Of a stretch of 64,000 nucleotides of DNA, positions 24,401-36,900 are shown one piece after another. The translations under genes and the position numbers were made by a program. How positions within the stretch are numbered: position 1 is the first letter of the stretch; each line of letters begins with the position of its first letter. Under the pieces are notes generated by a model. It searched no databases. It worked only from the letters and a program-made list of their open reading frames with translations, and was not told where the DNA came from. The stretch is from Xiphophorus maculatus (Eukaryota > Chordata > Actinopteri > Cyprinodontiformes > Poeciliidae). The stretch covers positions 27,092,245 to 27,156,244 of the forward strand of contig NC_036447.1 of the NCBI RefSeq assembly GCF_002775205.1, read 5' to 3'.

Positions 24401-27400
24401 ACCGCTTGCTTTAAATTGAGTCTAATTCACAAAAGGCTTAAATAAGAAAACTAGTTAATTTTGAGACTTATGAAAGACACACTCTTGCATTTCAGTGTTT
24501 GTTTTGATGTCCAATCGACTGGAAAATGTCCAATGCCAACGCCTTAAAAAGGGACGTTGGAATGCCCCGTCCACGGAGACGTAAGCAAATAAAAACTGGT
24601 TATTGTCTGAAAGTCCCGATTAAAAGTTTACAAGTTCTAGAGCCGTAGCTCAGGACAACTTTGTATGAAAATTATTATAAAGTTGGGGGAAAAGGAGAAG
24701 TTCACATAAAACTGTTTATAATGGGCATCAAAGAGATTAAACCAATAAGACAAACTCTGAAAAAAAAGACACAAGATGTTTCATCCAAGGATGAAATATA
24801 TATAATCAAATGAAAAATTGTACAGTATCATAACTCATAATACATTTTTTGCTGGATAAAACCAAGGCCTTACCTAAACCTGACCACAAACCAAAGGGGA
24901 GAGGCGGACTGGTGCCAGCTCTGAAATGTCAATGGACGTAGAAAGTCACGTACGACCGACACCAACCTTTCACCTCACACACCACAGTCACTAACATTTT
25001 TAACATAACCTGGTTTATGGCTGTTTCTGCTCACCACTATCACTCATTAATGTTTGTGAGCATGTTCAATATGAGCTGCAAAAACAACTTTTACTAAAGA
25101 CAAGCAACCAAGACTAATGGATTTGCTGTACATGACATTTTACAATGTTGTCCTAATGTCCTACTTACTTCTGTTACCAAAATGAAACTTTTTTTCACTT
25201 GTCAAAACACACTGACATGACTCTCTGACATATGCTCTATATTGTGTTTTATATTGTGTTTTCGCAACAGAAATGACACAAACGCAGCAAAAATGAATAC
25301 GGTCGTTGAAAATGAAGGCTACCATCCGCAAAGTTAAAAAGGGAAAAGGCTGCGGTTTCAGATTTAATCTTTTTATTCTGCGACTAAATGTAGTTAAATA
25401 ATCTTTACGATCTAAATGTCAAAGTGATATCGTCATTGCTGTTTTATGTAGATATCAGACAGTTCAGGATATTAATTAGGGGTTGGAGCTAATGAAAGAG
25501 CTCGGCTAAGAAAAGTCAGTAACGTTTTCAAGCTTCAGTTAAAAATAAAACAACAAAAAAAAAAACAGTTTCCTGACCACATCAGCACGCAGGTAGATAT
25601 ATTTTCAGAACAGAAATAAGCGAGCGTGATAATAAGAAAGATATTTTTAAAAGTCTGGACTATAGATAATCCTAAACAGCTCAAAATTTTTGTAAAACTT
25701 CTGCAACAGTAGCCAGCAGTCATTGCCTCAAACAGAAAGTGACATGAAACATGCTTAGCCTGCATCATCAAAGTGGTCAGATGGACGTGTTGAGGCACAT
25801 GTTGAACGTGCAGCAGCCAGACCAACAACCTACAGTCGACCTACTCACATCTCGGGATGACAAGCTGCTAAATATCACCGTGTTGTGGTGTTTATGTGAC
25901 AGACAGTTTCTGTGGAGTTTCCGTCTGCCGGGTGAAGCTCAGAAAATTGACCGGATGATGGAGGCCTTCGCCACGCGCTACTGCGACTGCAACGCTCATG
26001 TCTTCCAGTCCACAGGTTCATTAAAACAAACCTACCTCCTCTCTAGATTGCAACTGTGTGTGTGTGTGTGTGTGTGTGTTAAGCTTGTGCGAGTGCAAGA
26101 GGGGATATTTTTACATGATCACACCAGAGCTTTGGTCCTCACTGCTTTTCTGACTTTTTTTTTTCCACCTCTCTGTTCAATGGCATTTATATATTTATAT
26201 GGACCTACAAAAAAATAAAAAACTGTTACAGAAAACTTTTTCACATTTAAGTCTCTTGAAAGCCACAAAGCGGCAGCGCATTTCATCAAGATTTTAAGTG
26301 GTAGTGCCAACATGAAGTAGCACGTAATTGTGAAATATGAGGAAATAGACTTTCAGTTATTTTTACAAATGCAAAATGTATTTGGTCCCTGTGAGTCAAT
26401 TTGTCACTGCAATTAAAACCAGAGGTAATTTGAAGTTCTTTCACCAGCTTTTCACAGCTACTGAAATGTGTCACACTGAGTGGAAACCATCTACAAATAA
26501 AGAGGATCTCGTCTGGAGGCGCGGACTGTGTTGAGGTTTTACATTTTAACCCATCGCTAATGTTTGGCAATGACGTATGCACTGCGCCAGTTCGCCGTTA
26601 TGAAGTTTACCGGAAGTTGTCTGCGCTGTCAACAACCACCTTCGACTTGCGAAGCGTGAAATGCCAAACCGAACCAGATGGCTGTTAATGTCGATTCAAG
26701 GAAGCGTGACCAACACGGACTGAACGGCTTCACTCACTTCCTCCGTTGCCATTTCTAAAACTACAGGCAAGACTGCAATTATTAAACAGCAACGTCGTCG
26801 TTCACAGCTTCTCCTCCTGTTCGCTGATTGGTTGATATTGTACCAGAGGAATCCAAGTCAGTGGGAGAAATCCCAGAGGGAGCTGTGAAGCGAGACTACA
26901 ATCGAGCGGAATCACGTAGGAAGGCAATGGCCATGCTAGAGCTTCCCTGTCCCAGCTCAGGAAAATGTCTTCAGTGTTTGTTTTTCAAGCAGACATAGCA
27001 TGTTGGATTTTGTTCCTTTGTTTTCCTGGGCATTATTATTCCACTTGTTCACATTGTCTCCTATGTCTTAGACTTAGACTGACTTTATTGTCATTTTGCA
27101 TGCACAGGGTGTATACAGAACGAAATTTCGTTGCATACGGCTCAGGACAGTGTTTTGTGGCTTGTGGCCATCTTTGAATTTGATTTCTTCTGATTTTCTT
27201 TCAACGTTTACCTTTTCAGATCAGATATTCAAAAACATTCTCCCACTGTGTTTCCATGAAGCTTCTCCAGAGTTCCCATGGGCCTCTTGGCTGCTTCGCT
27301 GTTTAATGCCCAGAGTAATTAAGGATGATGGATCAGACAGTGCTCTGAAGGATTGTTGAGAGCGTGAAATATTGTTTTATGACCTAACCCTGCTTTGAAT

Positions 27401-30118
27401 TTTTCCACAAATCCTCAGTCTGATGCGTTTCCTTTACTTTACGATGCTGTTTGCTCACAAGTGTTTGCAGAACAGCTACAATTATCATCAGAGTAAAGTA
27501 CACACAAGTGGACGCTATTTACTGATTACATGACTTCTGAAGACAAGTGGTGGCACTGCTTTTTTAAAGCTTCTGTAGTAGAGGCAGAGAGAGAGAGAGA
27601 CAGGGGTGGAATACAAAGGTACACAAAGACTTATACAAGTTGTTTTGAAGCAATACACAGCCTGGGCATTGCCTTCCTGTGCTATTAAATTTTGCTTCAC
27701 ATACATTCAGAGCTTTCACCCATTCACTTGAATTCCTCAGGTAGATATTCGACCAGGGCAATCAGTGAACAGAACGACGACGTCATTGTTCTAGAATTGC
27801 AGTCTGCCTGTAGTTTTAGCGATGGCAGCAGAGGTCCGTGTTGGCAATGTTCCCGAATGTTGAACATTGAAAGGCTTTGATTCGGCACTTCTCTCTTCGC
27901 ATCGGAGGATGGTGGTTAACAGCACAAACTATTGCTGGTAAGCATCATAGCGTCAAGCTGGAGTGTTGCATGCGTCACAGGCATACGTTTGCAATTGGGT
28001 TAAAATTTCAAACTTCAACAGAGTCCGTGACTCCAGTAGGGAAAATTTCTCTCTATAGGCTGGAGCCCAGGGTAGAACAAGAGGCTGGTTTTCACAACGC
28101 TAAAGCCCCCAAAACAATCATATTACCAATACTTTAACATTATGCACTACTTTGTTGTGGTATATCATAATCAATCCCAATAAAACATATTGAAGTTTGC
28201 TTTAATGTTAAAAAGTTCGAGGTACATAATTACCTAGGCAAGATAATATTTTCTTGATCGGTTTCCTTTGAATTTAACATGTGCTTTCCATGCCTCTTCA
28301 AACCCAGACACGTGCTACATCCTGTCGTTTGCCATCATCATGTTGAACACGAGCCTCCACAACCCTAACGTGAAGGACAAAACCACCCTGGAGCGATTCA
28401 TCTCAATGAACAGAGGGATCAACAACGGCGAGGATCTGCCCAACGACCTTCTCGCCGTAAGACCCTTCAGCTTATTTCAGCCATGAAACTTTTCAACATA
28501 AAATGAATTTAATGACTTTAGATTGAATCTTACTCTTTAGTTTGGTAGGGGCAGTGAGTTTTGAAGGCGATGTTCATTATCCTAACCGGCCTTGCTAATG
28601 ACGGATTAGCCCACAGGAGCAATTGTGCCACTGTTGATTTCAATTGTGCAACTCTTGTGCTCTTAGAAACTCTACGAGAGCATTCGCAACGAGCCTTTCA
28701 AAATCCCAGAAGACGATGGAAACGACCTGACTCACACATTTTTCAACCCTGACAGGGAAGGCTGGCTCCTTAAACTCGGCAAGTCCCTGTTTTACATCGT
28801 TTTGTATTAACGCAGCTAGTTTATTAAATTAACAAAACTCTGACCAATCCAGCATGTGCCGAATGACAGCAGGAAAGTACAGAGGAAGTCTTTCGAGAAT
28901 AACTCAACTTTGGACTGTTTGCATGGAAACATAAGTGGCTGGTTGCACAAGGCTTCAATTGGCGCAAACAACCTCAGTAGTTTTGTTTTTAGCGAGGGAA
29001 TTTTTATCAAGCCGGTGTCCGGTAATAACCGGCAGCATATGGAAAATAAGTTTAACTTCTGCTGCGTCTTCGTATTTCAGGAGGTCGTGTTAAAACGTGG
29101 AAAAGGCGATGGTTTATCCTGACAGACAACTGCCTCTACTACTTCGAGTATACAACAGTAAGGACTTAACCGTACTACAGACATACAATAGTTTATGAAA
29201 ACTTCTTCAATGAGCAAACACTGAGAGCTAAAGATAGAGAAGTACAAACTAAACAGTTTAAATATTCAAAGGCAAAGTGTTTTTCAACCTTATAAACACA
29301 GCTTTTCTATGCGTTTCCTTTAAGTATTAGTTTATTCAGATGACATTTCTCTCTTCTTTTTCTTCTTATAAAATATAACCTAATGTAATCTCTCTCTTCA
29401 AAATGTTTATTTTTCAGGATAAAGAACCCAGAGGTATCATTCCTCTAGAAAATCTGAGCGTGAGGGAAGTGCCGTACCCTCGCAAACCGGTAAGATTCAG
29501 AAAGATGTTCAACACGTCCTTGTTTTAAAAAGCTACTCAAAGCTGTCTGAAACTGAAAGGAGGACTTCTTTGAGTTAGTTATTTAGTAAAAAAAAAATTC
29601 AATATTTATATTGGATTAACTCTAATGTCCGAAACACAATGTCACGTAGTACTGTCTGGAGCTGTACAACCCCAACAGTCACGGGCAGAAGATCAAAGCG
29701 TGTAAGACGGAGACGGACGGCAGGGTGGTGGAGGGAAAACATCAGTCCTACACCATTTGTGCCTCCAGCGCTGAAGAGAGAGATGCCTGGATTGAGGCCA
29801 TCAGGTCAGACAGCAAACACACCAAGCATATTCATATACTAGAGCCTGTGTGGATGTCCACCCCGACCTAATCCTGATCGGTCAACTCAGAATATATTCC
29901 GAGGGGGAATTGGAAATTCTAGTTGAGCATATCTCTGTTGAGGACATTAAAGTAATGGCGGATGATTTAGTCTACGAAAGGTCTAATAAACGTAAATCCA
30001 CAAACAACTAATGTCAACCGTCTTTACTGGAAACAGGGCGAGTATCACCAAGGATCCGTTCTACGACCTGGTGTCAGTCAGGAAGAAGAAGGTGATAAAC
30101 CAAACTCCTCAGGACTAA
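18415..30118 (+). CDS. cyth4: Cytohesin-4 (Sec7-PH ARF guanine-nucleotide exchange factor), 13 coding exons, 394 aa
   Basis: Exchange factor that loads GTP onto ARF GTPases at phosphoinositide-rich membranes. Coding exons: 18415-18433, 21026-21099, 21192-21256, 22160-22226, 23136-23254, 23521-23601, 25903-26015, 28308-28456, 28667-28778, 29081-29157, 29418-29489, 29650-29804, 30037-30118. They total 1185 nt, and phases agree at every junction. Order: N-terminal coiled coil (about 10-60); Sec7 domain (about 62-245) with [12 protein letters not shown], the glutamic finger at about E153, and [16 protein letters not shown] domain (about 256-375) from [18 protein letters not shown]-terminal basic tail SVRKKK. 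The CYTH4-like signature is CLELYNP...GQKIKACKT, and the length equals human CYTH4 (394). Start: the first in-frame ATG at 18415 follows an in-frame TAA, giving [15 protein letters not shown]; a second ATG at 18430 is possible. The intron after exon 9 uses a GC donor. Confidence 0.95.
20455..20635 (+). mobile_element. Teleost dispersed element (CTCCACTGTCGC family), copy 1
   Basis: Carries CTCTCCACTGTCGCCACATG, then TGGTTGAATTGAAATTACTT and AAAGTGCCTTGAGTCTGCG. This matches a very common fish repeat whose tail normally reads AAAGTGCCTTGAGATGAC. In cyth4 intron 1. Confidence 0.6.
21650..22045 (+). mobile_element. Teleost dispersed element (CTCCACTGTCGC family), copy 2
   Basis: A longer copy than the one at 20455: GAGCCAGGTTCTGGTTCTGG, GGTTTCTTCCTGTTGAATGG, CTCCACCGTTGCTACATGCA, then the GAATTGGCACTAAATCAG tail. 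In cyth4 intron 3. Open frames here (21531-21822) are repeat-derived. Confidence 0.65.
26055..26079. repeat. (TG)n microsatellite
   Basis: Pure TG run in cyth4 intron 7, 40 bp after the exon 7 donor. Confidence 0.95.
26740..26945 (-). mobile_element. Dispersed repeat, inverted relative to 61805-62010
   Basis: Shares ACTTCCTCC, TTCGCTGATTGG, GGGAGAAATCCCAGA and AATGGCCAT in the same order as the reverse complement of 61805-62010. A third fragment lies near 53560-53620. In cyth4 intron 7; family unknown. Confidence 0.6.
27065..27150 (+). repeat. Teleost retroelement tail
   Basis: TTAGACTTAGACTGACTTTA then TTGTCATTTTGCATGCACAG and AACGAAATTTCGTTGCATAC, a recognisable fish repeat ending. In cyth4 intron 7. 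Confidence 0.55.
28667..28778 (+). CDS. cyth4: cyth4 coding exon 9, followed by a GC splice donor
   Basis: Encodes the end of Sec7 and the start of the PH domain ([20 protein letters not shown]...GWLLKLG). The only phase-compatible end is CTCG followed by GCAAGT, a non-canonical GC-AG intron; the next exon at 29081 begins after TTTCAG with GAGGTCGT, rebuilding LGGRVKTW. This is the diglycine cytohesin form. Confidence 0.88.
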
Positions 30119-30554
30119 GCGCCGCAGGCGTCCCCAGAACTTCTACATTGACGCCGCTGCGCCGGTTTTGCATAGGCCTTCGTTCAGGGCTGCCTGGAAT
30201 TACCTCGTCGCCACGCACGGACATAAAGGGGCGCGTGAAGATGAACGAAACCACACTGACATTGGGAACTTCTCTTTTCATAAACCGAGTAAAGACTTTG
30301 TCAAAAGGTGAAAACGAAATCAAGTGAGTCAGTATTAGCGCGACAGTCCAAAGGGAATCCCTCAAGGGTTCCTCTGGAACTTTGCAATAAGGTTTTTAGT
30401 CAAAACAAAAATGTCTTTAGCTTTTTTGTTGTTGTTGTTGTTGCAGAAGTCAGACGCTTACAGGAGTGAGAACTACCGTTGTGGGATTGTCTTTATGTGA
30501 CTTAGTTTCATAACCCAGAGAGGAATAGAACATGTCATATCTTATCATGAATGC

Positions 30555-30560
30555 AATAAA
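30555..30560 (+). terminator. Candidate cyth4 polyadenylation signal
   Basis: AATAAA 437 nt after the cyth4 stop, the first canonical signal on the plus strand downstream. A longer 3' UTR to about 30950, where there are AATTAAA-like sequences, is also possible. Confidence 0.4.
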
Positions 30561-31230
30561 AACATCACCATGTCTGCTTTCTCACAGCTGTCATACAGCT
30601 CTGACACTCGCAAAGCAATACCCAGCCTTCATCTTTTGTCTGACAGAGAGTCGACTAAAGAGTTTCCACCTGTAAAATATGCCAGTTTACACAGAAATCT
30701 TGTGAAAAGTGTAAATGAGTTTGAGGAATGATCTTACTTTGGTTTGTACTTTATAATGCATGTAATTATTAAAGCAAAAATGTCAAAAGATTGTGCAATA
30801 GATGTTACCACTCAAATGTTTCATTGTTTCAAGCTGTATTGTGTTGCCTATCAAGATGTACATTATACCTTCTACACTTTATCTTTGTAATTACAGTATT
30901 GTGGTTTTTTTTGGTGTTCCGGTGAATTCATTGTCGAATTAAAAATATTCATGTAATAGAAACCGAAGTGAATTCTTCTCTTTTTTTCTTTTAAAGTTCA
31001 GGAATAGCCAGTCCACAGCTGCGTTCTCAGTTGAATGCTCTCTAATTTCAACTGAACTTCCTCATTGTTTGCCGTTTCCATGCGAGCTGGGATGGTTCCT
31101 TCACATGCCTTTTGAGTGTTTGACCTTGTTGACCTCCGTGGTTAAATTGTGAGGTTTTAAAAGCATACGAGTATAACTTATGAATTACGGCAGTTAAAGC
31201 GACGCAAAAAGGTGTTTTGAAGGTCTTGTG

Positions 31231-31290
31231 TCAGGTTTCTGAATCTATCGTCATGTTTCTGAATCTATCGTCATGTTTCTGAATCCATCG
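31231..31290. repeat. Three tandem copies of a 20-bp unit
   Basis: Unit TCATGTTTCTGAATCTATCG, repeated three times with one change in the first copy and one in the third. Confidence 0.93.
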
Positions 31291-31974
31291 ACACTAAGCA
31301 CTTTATTGAGAACACTTTACAAAAATTCTTCCAACGGCAAACCTACTACAAATCACTGGTATAATTAGGTTGCTGTAATCCTCCACTCATCCTCAAAGCA
31401 CCTAGGCGTGGCGTTTGAGTTGATTGCTTCAGAAAAACTTGCATGCAGTGTTGCATGATAAAACATTCACAGGAAATAACACATTCTCGTGCCTGATGGT
31501 GTGTGAGTAAAATTAGCCGATGCATTATTGTGAGAACGTCTCTTCCTGCTGCACCTCAAACTTCCTGTTTCAGTATTTCACCATAACCTGCACCCCCACC
31601 CCACCCGCCCTCGTCCAGCTCGGTGTGCAGTTCCCATCAGAGCACTGGTTCCCCTTTGAGCGTTGGGCGACTGCTTAGCGGCGTGCAGTGGTCAGTTTGT
31701 GAAATGCAAGTCACACGTTTCTTTTTGCTGCGGTTCACGGTAAAATACTGTTAAAAACAAAACAACCCAGCGTGTTAATGGTTTCTTTTCTGTTAAATAA
31801 TAACTTGTCGATGCCGAAGCACGAAACTATTAAACAGGGCAGTTGTGTTTCAACAAGCATACGAGTCTGATTGGATGGCTTTTGAATCTTCTGCCACAAT
31901 GAACGGCGGTATTTTTTTGGACAAGAAACCAACACAGGTCACCAGCACAATCTGAGGAGTTTCCTTCAACACGT

Positions 31975-32135
31975 TTCAAACTACTTTCAATGATTAATTG
32001 AGCATGATGTCCTGTTTGATAACTGGGATCAACTGGAATGTGATTGAATTGAAATATTCTTTTTGCAAACTGCTTTGCGACGCCATTTGTCGTCACAGCA
32101 AATGGCGCTAAAGAAATAAACTGGAGTGGACTGGA
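31975..32135 (+). mobile_element. Degenerate tail of the CTCCACTGTCGC-type element
   Basis: CTGGGATCAACTGGAATGTG, ATTGAATTGAAAT, then TTTGCGACGCCATTTGTCG and GCAAATGGCGCTAAAGAAAT, aligning with the tails at 20455-20635 and 21650-22045. Confidence 0.5.
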
Positions 32136-32243
32136 CGGGAAAACCTTCGGTCAAGAATCCGTGAAAAATTCAAACGTAAAACAGGATAAAGAACAAAACA
32201 CCAAAATTAATTAGTGCATTAAATAGACGTAGTGGATAGCAGA

Positions 32244-32249
32244 TTTATT
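32244..32249 (-). terminator. Candidate fam83f polyadenylation signal
   Basis: AATAAA on the minus strand, about 1.6 kb beyond the stop. Another AATAAA lies at 32363-32368. Either would give a 1.5-1.6 kb 3' UTR converging on cyth4 with roughly 1.3 kb between the two transcript ends. Confidence 0.3.
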
Positions 32250-33856
32250 GAAACATACAAAAACAATAAATGATAGGCATCGAACCTTTGTCTATATCCA
32301 ACAACCCAACATGCCACTAAATGGGTAACACAATGTCTGTTCAGCTCATTTCCCCCCGTCTGTTTATTTAAGTGCTAAGGCTTTGAGGATTTCTTGTTTT
32401 CTCCTATGACTGAACGTTTTAGATTTCTGTGCTACATTTTGATTCAAAGTTACTTGTGCGAAACAGTGCAAAAAGAGTTAAAAGTCTGTTAAAGGTCATC
32501 ACAGTATATATTTTTTAAGTTTAGTATAACTTAATGCAGTTTTTTTTTTTTATTTCAAGTGCAAAGAAATAAAACCAACCATGTTGTTGTGTTTGTGTAT
32601 ATTTTCACACAGGCTTTTCTATCAACTGACATCTGCTGCTCTGTCGCCTCTTCCTGTCACCAAAATGAGAGTAATCTGATGGTAAGCAGTTCTCTGATAA
32701 AAATAAAACACAAACACTATCATGAGGTTTCACACACTGTAAACACACACCATGCAAAGGAGGGCTGCCTACTTCAAACAAAAGGGAACTTCTTTTTTTT
32801 TATGTAGCACTGTCCGGAATCAAGAAAAATACCGTAAAGGCTGATCGTGTTGCTGAAAAGAAGACAGAGGATTCTGGGTAAAAATGTGAAATTAAAACTT
32901 GAAATATATCTCTTACGCTACAATCGCACTTCTGATGGCTGCTGTTACAAGCTGGTGGCAATTACCGGCTATTAACCGTTAAACTTCACACACCGTTTGT
33001 GGTGCTCAATATTTGTGTTCAGTGCATCAGGTCCAGAAACCTCTGCAGAGTATTTCTTTTGTGTGGCAACTCAAGAGTAGCTCATCTTTAGCATTAAAAA
33101 GCAGGTCTATGTCTCTTTAAACACCTCTACTTTAAATTTGCCATTGTTAGGAAAATTAATGCGTCGGTTGAGCAGATACTGATTCTATTTTCTTAACGTC
33201 ATCTATCTGCAAACGGCAAAGAAAAGCAATGCACGTGGAGTCATCGTTCAGTACATAATCATACATGTGGGCAAAAATAAAAGTAAAAATGACCCGAATC
33301 AATAATTACAGATCTAATCTGTAGTCTGTTAGCAGCAATATCAGTAGTGCGTAAACTTTGTTTGCACACCAGGATTCATCATAGAAATATATGCTTGGTA
33401 TATTTTGAAGAGTCAGCGTGGCTGAATGGGTCTGAAAAAACATTTTCAGATGCAATTCATCGCAATTAATTTAAATCTGAAACCAAACAATATCCCTCTA
33501 GGAATCAATGTGGTTTTTCTTATTCAGGCGTGACACATAAATACTTTCCCTGAACAACTTTAAAAATTCACCCATGATTGCAAGAAAAAAAATCCAAAAA
33601 AAACAAACCCAGATCCCTAACAATGTGGATTCAAAGGCCTCAACATATATGTGATTCCAGAGATTCTGCCAGATCAGCCTCATGAAGCATTAGGCTCCAG
33701 ATGTGAAACCAGTAGATTAACACCTGAAGGACTGGACATTCATCTGGTCTTCATTCAAACGTGCGTGACGTTGCAGTGTCCCACACCAGCTCCATTTCCT
33801 CATCTGTTTTAAGAACATGCGACTGTACGCTGTTGAAAGTGTCAAACAAGTTCAGC

Positions 33857-33903
33857 TCAGGACGCTGTACAACCTGATTTTCCATGACGACGACTCTTCA
33901 AAC
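33857..33903 (-). CDS. fam83f: fam83f terminal coding exon with CaaX box
   Basis: 47 nt: acceptor CCACAG, then codons reading (S)LKSRRHGKSGCTAS and a stop. It joins in phase to the GTAAGT donor just after 34420. It is too short for ORF tables. Support comes from the good acceptor, the matching phase, and a C-terminal Cys-x-x-Ser preceded by basic residues, as expected for farnesylated FAM83F. Confidence 0.8.
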
Positions 33904-36900
33904 CTGTGGAAAGAAGAAAGAAAAAGATCATTTAAAAAGTTGGTGAGATGAAACGCACTCAGAACCTACAGTACTTCAATATTAAATGAAAACAAACAAT
34001 AAAAGCTAGTGAACTATTTTCATGCAAATAGAGAGAGAAGTACTGCCGTTTGAAATCTATTTTTGTTGTGCTTTAACAATCTTCTATATTTAGTTAAAAA
34101 AAAATAAAAAATCGTTTAGATGGCTTCATGAAATATACACGAGTATATGGAGTGACTGGTTTGACTCTGGGTCTCACTGATCATTTTTAATAAATAAATA
34201 GGTACAGATTATAATATTAGCATTTTAAGACCATTTATCCATATAGCAGTAAAAAAAAAGAACTCATATGATGTCTTAAGTCTAAATGAGGCTAAAAATT
34301 GAACCAAACCTTCTTACATTCACATACGTTACGCTATGACTACAGGCATGTAGTCCTGTCCCTTCAGAGAAGGGCTTTGTGAAGGGACAGGACTAGATTT
34401 TGTTACATTAGGCACTTACTTTCTCTGTCATGTGACGTGTTGACAGTTTGCTGAGACAATGTTCTTTGGTCCAGTTTAGAAAGCTTCTTACTCCCTTTGG
34501 TTGGGCTTACCACAACCACTGTGGCACCGTCTTCCAGTTCATTGGGATGAGTCTCTGTCGGTGAAGGACTCCCTGTATTTTTAACAGAAAGCTTACTCGG
34601 AGACTTTTTCCTCGACAACTTCCAAGTAAAGCCTCTCTTTTTCCCCCCAGATACGTTGTTTGGCGTCTTGAAGTTCTCACTTGGGGCCTCTGAGGGCAAC
34701 GGACTCTGCTGGTCCAGCTTCAGACTGCTGGCCACTCGAGGCCTTCCCTCGTCTTCGCAAACATCTGCGAGACCCGGCTTTGTTCTTTCGTCATGCAGAG
34801 ATCGTGCAGGAAGTGGAGAACCTCCGAACAGCAGCGAGTATTTGGGATTGTAGTATTTGTGGGCAGGAACCTGGATTTCAACATTCCGAGAGTCTCCGAG
34901 GCTCACCTGGAAACGGGATGTGGTCGCCGGTAACGGAGGGCGTTTGGGCTCCAGTTTGGAGCGAATTGTGGCGGTCACGTTGGCAGCGGGGGGACTGACG
35001 TGAAACTCCTTGTAGAGGTCCAACTTCTCTGAGATGGCGTACAGCTCACGGAAGTCTCTGTCGAAGACGTCCACCACCTGCCCCGTCATCACAGTGATCA
35101 TGTTTCGGTCCATTCGGGAAGCAGACCAAGAGAAACTGGAACCGAGATAAGAATAAAGACAATCGTCAATGCTCTTCATCATCTCTTTAGCTTTAACTGG
35201 GTAATGTTAAGCTGAATGGGACCAAGCATTGGTATTGTCCATTCACGTACAATCTAATTTAGGGTTTTTTAATATGGTATAACAATATGCAGCTTTTTAT
35301 CTACAGTGACCACATGTGGCACACTGTGAGGTTTCCTGGTGTTGGACATGGACACTTTGACAGGTAGAGGATTTTTGGATTGAACCATAACATTTTCAAC
35401 TGATAGAAGACTTTCTTTTACATAAAACACTAAGAGTAAGAAGAGACCACAAAGTGAGACATTGGTACCAAGTAAGATGTTACTTTAATAGCAACAACTA
35501 TTTTCCTAACGTCTAAAATGAACAATGCAAAAGCACATTGGTAGTCATGGAGGTTGTAAAGAGGTATCATGGCATATTAAACCTTACAAAATAGTTTTTA
35601 AAATAATAATTAGGTGGTGCTATGTGAGCTAACGTTTTTAATTCTGTATTTGAAAACAGCTGCTTTATGCTGGCACTTTTTACCCTTTGGGTCTCCTTCC
35701 GAAACAACAAAAGAAAGATTTTTCGACCTGCCTTGCCTTGTTTTGTTGACACAGTCAATTGCTCATTGACATTGCTGAAACAACATTAATAAATAACATA
35801 GAAGAAACGTCCACCACCTTGAAATTATTTGTTTGATTTGGACACATTAACAACTATTAACCATGCTAAAGCTGGAGTGAATCAAGACTGTATTTCATTA
35901 CCTCAACTTCAAAATCTAAACCACTTGGACTGATCCAACTTGATTTCTGTTCTCACTGGAGGTTCTTTAAATCACATTTTGAGATTTTTGAAACATAAAA
36001 CATTGGTAAAAAACAAAAAACAAATGGGACTTTATTAACGCTCCTTTTGCATTCAGATTAAGAATTACTCTACACCGATCAAGAATTTGTTCAAATACAA
36101 TTTGTCATTTGTAAAATCTTCACACAAGTTTTATTGCCCTAACTTGTATCGGGAATATATTTCAGGATACGTATTTAGACATTTGAAATACATTAAACAA
36201 AATGATTGTGTTTCATCATCAATTTTTGGTTTATAGAGGATGCAATGAATTAAAACTATAAAGAAATCTAAATCTTATACTTTTTTGTTGTGTGGTATAA
36301 AACAAACACTCTTACCTGTAAGAGCCAAAAGCAACTTTGTCTCCATCCACCAACATGTATTTAGTAAAAAGTGAACCAGGGAGTTTACCAAAGGACATAT
36401 TGAAGCCAACTCCTTGAAGCGATCTCGCTCGGATGAACTGCAGGTTAGAGATGGGTAGAACGGGAAATAACACAGACAACATGTGAGATGTTTTAAACCA
36501 GAGTTTAAAGCAAAACCAAACTGCAAATAGAACTGGAGATTTAGAAAGAACAATATAAAGCATCATTCATAATAAAATAACAAAACATTCATTTCAGTGA
36601 TGTGTTGATTTCTTCAGTCTTTTAGAATTTCCTTTATGTTTTTTTTTTTTTTTTTACAACCAGTCCTTCTTTTACTTGTTAAAGATGAACAAAAAGGATG
36701 AAATAGAAACAAGCTGACTTTCAGCACCACAACCTTCTAGCTTACATAATGCAAGTAAAATATTTTTAGGAATTTTTTTTCAAAGATTCAGCTCTTTTGG
36801 CTTGGCTCCGTTGAAATGTACGGGCCCAACATGACTTTCATGTAGTTTTCACATACAATTTTATTTGAGCCCAATCTGGTAAATATGAATGCTTTGTGTG

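Larger units (their letters stand above)
30960..32240. other. Convergent spacer between cyth4 and fam83f
   Basis: No gene. Contains three tandem copies of a 20-bp unit (31231-31290) and a degenerate copy of the CTCCACTGTCGC-family tail (31975-32135). The 5' boundary depends on where the cyth4 transcript really ends. Confidence 0.5.

Noticed and set aside
34656..34998. Two plus-strand frames over fam83f exon 4
   Set aside because: Antisense shadows of a confident coding exon.
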